From Fibrobacter sp. UBA4375 (GTDB taxonomy: Bacteria; Fibrobacterota; Fibrobacteria; Fibrobacterales; Fibrobacteraceae): 64,000 nucleotides of DNA. The translations under genes were made by a program, and so were the position numbers. Location: contig DGRZ01000008.1 in assembly GCA_002391195.1 (NCBI GenBank), forward strand, positions 1 through 64,000, read 5' to 3'. Position 1 is the stretch's first letter; the number at the start of each line of letters is the position of its first letter. Shown here in pieces: positions 47,055 to 54,484 of the stretch. The notes beneath the pieces are model-generated. The model was not told the DNA's origin. It saw nothing but the letters and a program-made list of their open reading frames with translations, and did not search any database.

Positions 47055-48875
47055 ATGCCCATACTTTCCGCCATGAACATCACGCTCCGCTTTGGGGGGC
47101 CTCCCCTTTTGGATAAGGTCTCTTTCGATATTGAATCGGGGGACCGCATTTGCCTAGTGGGCAGGAACGGGGAAGGGAAAAGCACCCTGCTAAAAATTTT
47201 GTCGGGAGACATGAAGGCCGATTCCGGGGACATTGTCAAGCGTTCCGGTCTGAAGATTTCCCGGATGATTCAAGAGATACCCGCCCATTTGGAAGGGACT
47301 GTGCGGGATGTGGTTTTTTCTGGCGTAGGTGGAGCCGCAGGCGACGGCCACCACAATGCCCATGCCGAGGCAATACTCGGCAAGACGGGCATTGCGGCCG
47401 ACGCGTTGTTCGACAGCCTGAGTGGCGGGCAAAAGCGTCGCGTGCTCTTTGCACGGGCCCTCGCTCAGGACCCGGATCTGCTTTTGCTGGACGAACCCAC
47501 CAACCATCTGGACATTCCCGCCATACAGTGGCTGGAGGGAATCGTCACCCGCTTGAATTGTGCCGTACTTTTTGTAAGTCACGATCGTGCCTTTGTCCGC
47601 CGTACCGCCACAAGGATTTTTGAACTGGACCGAGGCCGTGTCCGCAGTTGGGATTTCCCTTACGACAAGTTTGTGCAGTTTAGGGACCAGGCCCTGGCCG
47701 AAGAGGAAAAAGCCAACGCCCTTTTTGACAAGAAACTGGCCGAAGAAGAAGTCTGGATCCGTAAGGGAATCCAGGCACGCCGCACCAGGAACGAGGGCCG
47801 GGTCCGCGCCCTCATCAAGATGCGAGAAGAACGGGCGGCCAGGCGCTCCCGGGTAGGGAACGTGAACATGCAGATTACTGAGGCGGAAAAGTCCGGCCGC
47901 CTGGTGGCTCGCCTTACCGACGTGAACTATTCTTACGACGGCTCGCCCCTGATCAGTAACCTCACCACGGAAATTTTCCGTGGTGACCGCATAGGAATCG
48001 TGGGGCCCAACGGTTCGGGAAAGACCACGCTTTTGCGGTTGATTCTGGGTGAACTTGCGCCGGAAAGCGGAACGGTCCGGCTAGGGACGAACCTGCAGGT
48101 GGCCTACTTTGACCAGATGCGGACCAGGCTTCGGGAAGACAAGTCCCTGGTGGAAAACATCGGCGACGGACAGGCATACATTACGCTGAACGGCGTGAAG
48201 CGCCATGTGCTGAGTTACCTGCAGGACTTCTTGTTTTCGGCGGACAGGGCCCGAGGCCCTATTAGTGCTTTGAGCGGCGGTGAACGGAACCGGCTGTTGC
48301 TGGCCTGCCTCTTTAGCCACCCCAGCAACGTGCTGGTGCTGGACGAACCTACCAACGATTTGGACATGGAAACTCTGGACCTGCTGGCAGATTTGATTGC
48401 GGACTACAAGGGAACGGTTTTGACGGTAAGTCACGACCGGGCGTTTTTGGATTCGGTGGCTACGGAGATTCTGGCCATCGAAGAAAACGGGAATGTCTTT
48501 GAAGCGGTGGGTGGTTACAGCGATTACGAGGCCAACCGAAAACAGCGTGAAAAGGAAGCCGCCAGCGCAGCCCGTGCCATGGCCGAAAGGGAACAGACTC
48601 GAGGCCAGCAGGGCTCCGTCGCTGCGAGAGCTACCCCTGCCGAGGCGCCAAAAAAGAAAAAGCGCAGTTACAACGAGGAGCGGGAATACGCCGCCCTGCC
48701 CGAAAAAATCGAGGCTCTGGAGGCGGAAATCGCCCAGCGCCAGACGGAGCTTTCGAAGCCCGAGGTGTACACCAATGCGGTCCGGATTGTGGAGCTGCAG
48801 GGCGAAATTGCGGAAAGGGAGGCTGCTTTGGAACGCGCTTACCTGCGTTTTGAGGAATTGGACGCCCTGGGATAG
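47055..48875 (+). CDS. uup: ABC-F ATPase, Uup type
   Basis: The protein has 606 aa with two ATP-binding cassettes and no membrane segments: Walker A LVGRNGEGKST and GPNGSGKTT, signatures LSGGQ and LSGGE, Walker B LLLDEPTNHLD and LVLDEPTNDLD. The linker between the cassettes is rich in Arg/Lys. The C-terminal ~80 residues form a coiled coil (EREYAALPEKIEALEAEI) typical of Uup, which acts on ribosomes and on DNA branch structures. The frame opens much further upstream, but ATG 47055 begins the conserved N-terminus. No Shine-Dalgarno; a TATTTT box ends 6 bases before it, so the mRNA is perhaps leaderless. Confidence 0.92.
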   Translation: MPILSAMNITLRFGGPPLLDKVSFDIESGDRICLVGRNGEGKSTLLKILSGDMKADSGDIVKRSGLKISRMIQEIPAHLEGTVRDVVFSGVGGAAGDGHHNAHAEAILGKTGIAADALFDSLSGGQKRRVLFARALAQDPDLLLLDEPTNHLDIPAIQWLEGIVTRLNCAVLFVSHDRAFVRRTATRIFELDRGRVRSWDFPYDKFVQFRDQALAEEEKANALFDKKLAEEEVWIRKGIQARRTRNEGRVRALIKMREERAARRSRVGNVNMQITEAEKSGRLVARLTDVNYSYDGSPLISNLTTEIFRGDRIGIVGPNGSGKTTLLRLILGELAPESGTVRLGTNLQVAYFDQMRTRLREDKSLVENIGDGQAYITLNGVKRHVLSYLQDFLFSADRARGPISALSGGERNRLLLACLFSHPSNVLVLDEPTNDLDMETLDLLADLIADYKGTVLTVSHDRAFLDSVATEILAIEENGNVFEAVGGYSDYEANRKQREKEAASAARAMAEREQTRGQQGSVAARATPAEAPKKKKRSYNEEREYAALPEKIEALEAEIAQRQTELSKPEVYTNAVRIVELQGEIAEREAALERAYLRFEELDALG

Positions 48876-48887
48876 TCGGGCGAGCCC

Positions 48888-48901
48888 GTGATTTAAATCA
48901 C
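48888..48901. promoter_or_regulatory. CRP/FNR-like palindrome before the cadherin-like protein
   Basis: GTGATTTAAATCAC, a perfect 14-bp palindrome with TGAT-N4-ATCA core. Its centre lies about 31 bp upstream of the last G of TACATTTTG (48918-48926), near the place used by class II CRP/FNR activation. It could also be part of the uup transcript end. Confidence 0.5.
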
Positions 48902-48955
48902 TATCGTATTTTTTTATTACATTTTGGCCAGATGGGACATCATAAGAGGTCAAAT

Positions 48956-51664
48956 ATGATAAAAAAGATGATTTCGTTTGGCGCGCTATGCGCTCTAGTT
49001 TCTACCGTTTCTGCCGCAACTACGGTCTGGACGGAGGAGGGTCCCGGTGAAAAGGCTCCGGCGTATTGGCTGGATTACGTGTATCCAGAAAAAACTACGC
49101 TTGCCTCTGTCGACACGTCCACTACTGCTGAGAATGTGAAGGTCGCAGTAATGCATGCTTCGGCAGGATCAACTGATAATGGGGCCGGATTTGGCTTTGC
49201 CTGGGCGCAGAACTCTTCTTACCAAACGATTTCCGTAGACCTTTCTGCTTACAAGGGCGTTTGCTTGACTTATAGTGCTACAACTCGTTTGCGTATGGAT
49301 TTTAAGCAGTCCAACCTGGAATCAAGTAGCAACTTCTATGGTACGGAATTAGATTCGACAAATGGATTTAAAAAGGTTTTTATCGCTTTTAATGAACTAA
49401 AGCAGGGCTGGACTTCGTCTCCAAGAATTTCGTGGGATGTGACGAGTCAGAAAGGAGTGCAGTTCGGCTACAAGAAGGGATTTGTGACGAATTCAGTCAA
49501 CACTTCCATCTTCCAGTTGAAAAGTTTTATCCTTGGCAATGAATGTGAAACTTTTGCCCCTGTTCTGGTAGAAGGTGTCGAAAGCCCTGGTTCTGTGACC
49601 TTGAACGAGGGGAACGTACATTCTCTGGACTTGACGGAAATTTTTGTGGATCCCGATGGCGAGGCCCTTACCTACACGGTGTCGATTCTGGCGGAGAATG
49701 CGGGTGACGTGGTACTTGCCGATGACCAGTACAATACCACTCATGTGCTGAATCTGAAAACAGGCCCTAATCCTAAGGGTGGTGCCAGGGTGACTGTTAC
49801 GGCAAAAGACCCGACCAACAAGACTGCTGTCTATGAACTGGATGTAACTACGGTTGACGGAGAAAATGCTCCGGTGGCTGTAAATGACAGCTACACGACC
49901 CAGGAAGAAAAGACCTTGACCGTCGATTTCAGGAATTTCGTGACGGTAAATGATGACGATGCCGATGGCGACAAGTATGTGCCAGAACTCGTTACGTCGG
50001 TTAGTCACGGTACCTTGGATTTTGACGTAGAAAATGGGGGATTTACCTATACCCCGGCAAAGGATTTCTTTGGCGAAGACGCTTTTACGTACCGGTTGAA
50101 GGAATTGCCACGTGATGGAGATGACAGCTACGAAGTCAAAACGAGTAACGTGGCTACGGTAACTATTTCCGTTACGAATGTAGATGACCCCATCCAGGTG
50201 GAAGTGGTTAATCCGACATTCAAGATAGGTTCGGACGAATACGAACTGATGAAAGATACGGTGGAAGTGGATGAAGACTTCGGTTCGTTTACGGTCAAGA
50301 TTTCCACTACCGATGTTGTCTTTAGCGACCCGGACGTGACTGCAGCGTCGTTGCAAGTGAAGGCGATGTCTAGCGGGGTTGTGAGTGTTGATGCCGGAGA
50401 ATACAACGGAAACTACCTAATTATGGTGGATGCTGTAGAAGATTCAAATGGCGTTGCCAAGGTGACACTGTTTGCAGCTGACAATGGCGATACCGCAAGT
50501 GTGTGGTTCTTTGTAAAGGTGAACTCCGTGGTAGATCCACCTGTGGCTTTCAATGACGACTATACCGTGGTGCAGGATTCCGTGAACAAGATTGCCGCTA
50601 GCAAGGGCGTTCTTGCAAACGACGTGAACCCCGACGGAAAGACAACTCTCAAGGCCTATTTGGTGGCAGATGCCGGCAAGGGCAAGGTGACACTTGCCGA
50701 AGACGGTTCGTTTACCTATGCTGCGGGCAAGGAGGAAGGCTCTGATTCGTTCACCTACTATATCGTGAATGCCGAAGGAGTTGAGTCTGAACCGGCCACT
50801 GTTACGCTGACGGTGGCTCACAAGAATCTGCCGCCCCAGATTGTTGCCGGGGTAGCGGATACCGTTGGAAACCGCCTTAGCTCTTTGACGGAAGATTTCT
50901 CTGGAATAAAGAGGTTTACTGCTGCTGAGGTCAAGAGTTGGTTTGCAGACGATGAGGATGCAACTTTGACCTTTACCACACGTACCGATGATAGCTTGCT
51001 TGCACCGACCATGGTTTCTGGAGCCTTGCAAATCAAGGCTGTCAAGGATGCCTGCGGTGATGCCCAAGTTATAGTGATTGCTGCGGACACCAAAGGGGCG
51101 AAGACAGAACTTGCAATTCCTGCGACAATTGCCTGCGTGAATGACAAACCCGTTCTTGTAAAATATTACGATTCTCTGTATGTAGGAACAGAGTCTGTCT
51201 TTACCAAGGCTTTTGACCTTAAGAAATGGATTTTAGACCCCGATGGTGACGAACTTCATTACGAGGTGTCTGCGGTAAGTGGATCTGACATGTACATTTC
51301 GTGGACCGTAGATGGCGATAATTTGGTATTGTCTTCACTGGATGGTGTTGTACTTGATCCGGGTAAAATGGTGTCTATAAAGATTGTTGCATCGGATGCT
51401 TCTACAAATGTCACGATTTCCTTTGCTGTGTTTGCAATGGATGCTCCTCCGGCAGGGATTGCACCGATGATTGCTGCCCCGAAGGCCACCTGGCAGGGTG
51501 CAATTGCTGCTAATCACGGCGCCGTGGCACTGTTCGATATGCAGGGCCGCGTGATGTGGAAGGCCAAACTCCCGGTGAGCGAAGCCGACGTGCGTAACGC
51601 TGCCGCTCAAGTGCAGGGCAGAAAGATCCTGCAGGTGAATCGCCAGAGCTGGACGATTAAATAG
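48956..51664 (+). CDS. Large secreted protein with CBM-like N-domain, cadherin/Ig-like repeats and sorting tail
   Basis: The protein has 902 aa. The signal peptide ends at VSAATT (about residue 20). An N-terminal domain (about 22-200) has LSAYKGVCLTYSATTRLRMDF, like the C-terminal domain of the lipoprotein at 15815. At least five tandem Ig/cadherin-like repeats follow, with calcium-type acidic turns (FVDPDGEALTY, VNDDDADGD, VLANDVNPDGKT, WILDPDGDELHY) and the VxDxY start common to VCBS/Big repeats. The C-terminal sorting tail has VALFDMQGRVMW. It probably binds plant cell wall or mediates adhesion. ATG 48956 has AAGAGG upstream. No catalytic domain is seen. Confidence 0.82.
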   Translation: MIKKMISFGALCALVSTVSAATTVWTEEGPGEKAPAYWLDYVYPEKTTLASVDTSTTAENVKVAVMHASAGSTDNGAGFGFAWAQNSSYQTISVDLSAYKGVCLTYSATTRLRMDFKQSNLESSSNFYGTELDSTNGFKKVFIAFNELKQGWTSSPRISWDVTSQKGVQFGYKKGFVTNSVNTSIFQLKSFILGNECETFAPVLVEGVESPGSVTLNEGNVHSLDLTEIFVDPDGEALTYTVSILAENAGDVVLADDQYNTTHVLNLKTGPNPKGGARVTVTAKDPTNKTAVYELDVTTVDGENAPVAVNDSYTTQEEKTLTVDFRNFVTVNDDDADGDKYVPELVTSVSHGTLDFDVENGGFTYTPAKDFFGEDAFTYRLKELPRDGDDSYEVKTSNVATVTISVTNVDDPIQVEVVNPTFKIGSDEYELMKDTVEVDEDFGSFTVKISTTDVVFSDPDVTAASLQVKAMSSGVVSVDAGEYNGNYLIMVDAVEDSNGVAKVTLFAADNGDTASVWFFVKVNSVVDPPVAFNDDYTVVQDSVNKIAASKGVLANDVNPDGKTTLKAYLVADAGKGKVTLAEDGSFTYAAGKEEGSDSFTYYIVNAEGVESEPATVTLTVAHKNLPPQIVAGVADTVGNRLSSLTEDFSGIKRFTAAEVKSWFADDEDATLTFTTRTDDSLLAPTMVSGALQIKAVKDACGDAQVIVIAADTKGAKTELAIPATIACVNDKPVLVKYYDSLYVGTESVFTKAFDLKKWILDPDGDELHYEVSAVSGSDMYISWTVDGDNLVLSSLDGVVLDPGKMVSIKIVASDASTNVTISFAVFAMDAPPAGIAPMIAAPKATWQGAIAANHGAVALFDMQGRVMWKAKLPVSEADVRNAAAQVQGRKILQVNRQSWTIK

Positions 51665-51806
51665 TTCAGATTTCAGAAGTCAGAATTCAGAATTAAAAAT
51701 TCAGGATTAACAAAGAATGCTCCGCTAAAGCGGAGCATTTAATTGTATAAATATTGAAAATTCAGTTCGGAAATCAAATCTGAATTCCGAACTCCGAATT
51801 CCTAAC
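51665..51806. repeat. Inverted heptanucleotide half-arrays flanking a terminator
   Basis: Left half TTCAGAT, TTCAGAA, GTCAGAA, TTCAGAA, TTAAAAA, TTCAGGA, TTAACAA begins right at the stop codon (51665-51713). Right half ATCTGAA, TTCCGAA, CTCCGAA, TTCCTAA (51778-51805) ends next to the ackA stop codon. The spacer is between convergent genes. Confidence 0.8.
51716..51739. terminator. Bidirectional terminator hairpin
   Basis: AATGCTCCGC, TAAA, GCGGAGCATT is a perfect 10-bp stem between two convergent genes, with T or A residues on each side. Confidence 0.85.
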
Positions 51807-52979
51807 TTATTTCACCAGCGCTTCAGTATCCAGTGCAATCAGCAGTTCTTCGTTTGTGGCGACGACCATGGCGGTCGGGGTGCCGTCCTTGCTAATGATG
51901 TGGCCGGATTCCTTGCCGTTCTTTTCGTTGCGGGCTTCGTCAATCTGGTAGCCGAGAATTTTGAGGTTGTCCATCGCCATCTTGCGGACGAGCTTGCTGT
52001 TCTCGCCGATACCGCCGGTGAACACCAGCGCGTCGATGCGGGGGAGAGCCATGGCGATGCCGCCGATTTCGCGGGTGAGCCTGTAGGCGAAGGTTTCAAG
52101 GGCGATCTGTGCACCCACGTGGCCTTCGCTTGCGGCCTGCGTCAGGGTGCGCATGTCGTTAGAAAGTCCGGAGAGGCCGAGTAGGCCCGATTCCTTGTTC
52201 ACCAGCTTGTCGAGGCGGTCAATGTCGTAGCCGTATTTTTTGCTGATGAAGAAGAGGATGGCCGGGTCAAGGGAGCCGGAGCGGGTGCCCATGATGAGGC
52301 CCTCCAGCGGGGTGAAGCCCATGGTGGTATCAACGCACTGGCCGTTCAGAATGGCGGAGCAGCTGGAACCGTTACCGAGGTGAGCCGTAATGAAGCAGCA
52401 GTCTTCCGGCTTTTTGCCGAGAATCTTGGCGGCTTCGCCGGTCACGAAGCGGTGGCTCGTGCCATGGGCGCCGTAGCGGCGGATCTTGTCTTCTTCGTAG
52501 AACTTGTAGGGGATGCCGTAGAGGTAAGCCTTGCGGGGCATGGTCTGGTGGAAGGCGGTGTCGAACACGGCGACCTGCGGGAGGCCCGGGAAGAACTTGG
52601 TGGCGCATTCCATGCCGGTGGCGTGTGCGGGTTCGTGCAGCGGGGCGAACAGCGTGATGCTGCGGATGTAGTCAATGACTTCCTGCGTGACGCGCTCGCT
52701 CTTGACGTACTTGCCGCCGTGCACCACGCGGTGGCCGATGGCTTCGATGGTGTCGGTGAGCTTCTGTTCGGCGAGGAACTTCTGCACTTCGGCAACGGCT
52801 TCGGCGTGGGTGGGGCAGTCGAAATTGAAGTCGATGTTGCCGACCGGGCCCTTGGCCTTGACGTGGCCATTCACGCCGATATTTTCGACGAGGCCGCTGG
52901 AGATGGACTGTTTGGTCTGGGTGTCGATGACAGCGAACTTGACCGAGGAGCTGCCGCAATTAAGAACGAGTACGCGCAT
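51807..52979 (-). CDS. ackA: Acetate kinase
   Basis: Converts acetyl phosphate and ADP to acetate and ATP, the last step of fermentative acetate formation; cytosolic, 390 aa. Visible: VLNCGSSSVKFAVID (residues 3-17), AVFDTAFHQTMP, YGAHGTSHRFV, TAHLGNGSS and FTGGIGENSKLVR. The length is normal. pta is not adjacent. The start codon lies directly against a heptad array of the TAACCCC type read on this strand. Confidence 0.97.
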   Translation of the reverse strand: MRVLVLNCGSSSVKFAVIDTQTKQSISSGLVENIGVNGHVKAKGPVGNIDFNFDCPTHAEAVAEVQKFLAEQKLTDTIEAIGHRVVHGGKYVKSERVTQEVIDYIRSITLFAPLHEPAHATGMECATKFFPGLPQVAVFDTAFHQTMPRKAYLYGIPYKFYEEDKIRRYGAHGTSHRFVTGEAAKILGKKPEDCCFITAHLGNGSSCSAILNGQCVDTTMGFTPLEGLIMGTRSGSLDPAILFFISKKYGYDIDRLDKLVNKESGLLGLSGLSNDMRTLTQAASEGHVGAQIALETFAYRLTREIGGIAMALPRIDALVFTGGIGENSKLVRKMAMDNLKILGYQIDEARNEKNGKESGHIISKDGTPTAMVVATNEELLIALDTEALVK

Positions 52980-52982
52980 AGT

Positions 52983-53019
52983 TACTTAGGGGTTAGGATT
53001 TAGGGCCTAGGGGCTAGGG
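52983..53019. repeat. Heptanucleotide array abutting the ackA start codon
   Basis: Plus-strand units TTAGGGG, TTAGGAT, TTAGGGC, CTAGGGG, CTAGGGA (CCCCTAA-type on the reverse strand), ending within about six bases of the ackA ATG. Confidence 0.8.
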
Positions 53020-53066
53020 ACGTCATCCTGAGCGGAGTCCGTAGGACGAAGTCGAAGAATCTAGAC
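53020..53066. repeat. Intergenic repeat of the GTCATCCTGAGC type
   Basis: Contains GTCATCCTGAGCGGAGTC and GTAGGACGAAG followed by GAATCTAGA. It resembles a short dispersed repeat seen in several unrelated bacterial genomes, in which the GTCATCCTGAGC and GAATCT ends flank a small palindrome. Confidence 0.55.
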
Positions 53067-53149
53067 CGGATTTTTAATTTGCATCAGGAATAATAGCATT
53101 TTGGTTTGGCGTTGGCTTTTGGGGTGCGAAAAAAACTAAATTCAAGGCG

Positions 53150-53680
53150 ATGTTCAAGAAAATCGCAGAGTTTGACAACCGGGTGTCGGTCTACTGGACC
53201 AACCGGCATTTCTCGGAGAAGGTAAACGACCGGCTCCGTTTTTATGTGCGGCTTGGTGACGGCTACATCTGGGGCGCCTTTGCGCTGTTCATTCTCGTGA
53301 TGGTGGGTTGGGAGAAGTTTTTGCCCATTTTGTGGCAGGCCCTGATGGCCCTGGCGGTAAGTCTCATTATTTACGAGGTGGTAAAGCTGAACACCAAACG
53401 GCCTCGCCCCTTTGCCGCCAACCCGCAAATCAAGGCGGAAGTGCCACCCCTGGACAAATACAGTTTCCCCTCAGGACACACTATGAACAACTTGGCGGTA
53501 GCCAGTGCCGTCTTTTACGGCGTGCCCCGGTACGGCTGGATCATGCTGATTTTGCCCTTGACCTGGGGGCTTTTGCGGGTGTACTTTGGGGTGCACTGGC
53601 TGACGGACATCTTGTGCGGCTTTGTGCTGGGTATCGTGAGCTTTGTGCTTGGCCACTTGCTGTGGATAATGATTTTCTAG
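53150..53680 (+). CDS. PAP2-family membrane phosphatase
   Basis: The protein has 176 aa with several membrane helices. All three PAP2 motifs are present: KLNTKRPRP (K-x6-RP), PSGH, and LRVYFGVHWLTD in place of SR-x5-H-x3-D. The enzyme would remove phosphate from a lipid, such as undecaprenyl diphosphate or phosphatidate. No Shine-Dalgarno precedes the ATG; TAAATT lies seven bases before it. It ends five bases before the histidine phosphatase gene, so both are probably cotranscribed. Confidence 0.9.
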   Translation: MFKKIAEFDNRVSVYWTNRHFSEKVNDRLRFYVRLGDGYIWGAFALFILVMVGWEKFLPILWQALMALAVSLIIYEVVKLNTKRPRPFAANPQIKAEVPPLDKYSFPSGHTMNNLAVASAVFYGVPRYGWIMLILPLTWGLLRVYFGVHWLTDILCGFVLGIVSFVLGHLLWIMIF

Positions 53681-53685
53681 ACGTA

Positions 53686-54390
53686 ATGACAAACGATTTT
53701 GTAAGCGCCCAGGACTTCTTTGAATCTCTCGCTCCCGACGAGCGGGTTTGCTTGCTGGTGCGGCACGGTGAACGGAACCATATCACGCCAAACGATCCGG
53801 ATTATGGCGCCCACGTGGGTCTGACGGAGCGTGGGCGGGAGCAAGCCCTTGGTTTGGGCCGTTTTGTGCGTGCCGGTGGCGAGACACCCGCCGATGTGTG
53901 CTTTTTCTCTAGCCCAGTGGGGCGTTGTGTGGAAACGGCCGAGTTTATCGGCAAGGGCTGTGGTGCTGAGGCTCCCGAGGTGGAAAAGCTGGACTGCCTG
54001 GCGGAATACTTTGTTCGAAATTATGCCGCCTATGAGGCTGTGCTGCGTGCTGGCTTTTACGAGGGTATCTGTGAGTGGCTGGCGGCCAATTCCCGCGAAG
54101 CAGAAGTGACGGAAACGCAAGACGCAGATGCTCCTTTTTACCCCCTGGCGGAACGCTCCGAGGAGATGCTTTCCATGATGCTTGAAAAGGGGCATGCCCG
54201 CGTTAACGTGTTCGTGACCCACGACGCCTGGGTGGTGCCCTGCCTTACGCACTTTTGCGGTCTTAAATTTACGCCCCAGCGTTGGATAAATTTTTTGACC
54301 GGGATGGCGGTAGTGGTCGGCAGCGACGGCCAGACTGTCCGGCGGATTGTTCCCGTGACGGCACTCCCTACGGGGTGGCTCCAATTTTAG
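53686..54390 (+). CDS. Histidine phosphatase superfamily protein
   Basis: The protein has 234 aa. The catalytic RHG motif is LLVRHGERNH near residue 24 and the second His is in FVTHDAWVVP near residue 182. SSPVGRCVETAEFI supplies the second Arg. This is branch 1 of the superfamily (phosphoglycerate-mutase-like). The substrate is not evident. The long open frame that starts at 53308 overlaps the PAP2 gene and is not real; ATG 53686 lies just after its stop. Pairing with a PAP2 phosphatase may mean both act on phosphorylated envelope precursors, but this is only inferred from position. Confidence 0.85.
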   Translation: MTNDFVSAQDFFESLAPDERVCLLVRHGERNHITPNDPDYGAHVGLTERGREQALGLGRFVRAGGETPADVCFFSSPVGRCVETAEFIGKGCGAEAPEVEKLDCLAEYFVRNYAAYEAVLRAGFYEGICEWLAANSREAEVTETQDADAPFYPLAERSEEMLSMMLEKGHARVNVFVTHDAWVVPCLTHFCGLKFTPQRWINFLTGMAVVVGSDGQTVRRIVPVTALPTGWLQF

Positions 54391-54484
54391 GGTTTTTGCC
54401 CGGTCAGTCCATTTACTTTAGATGTGATTTATATACATTTTGTCCAATGACCTTAACCTATCTGTAGATAATAAGAGGTTCTTT

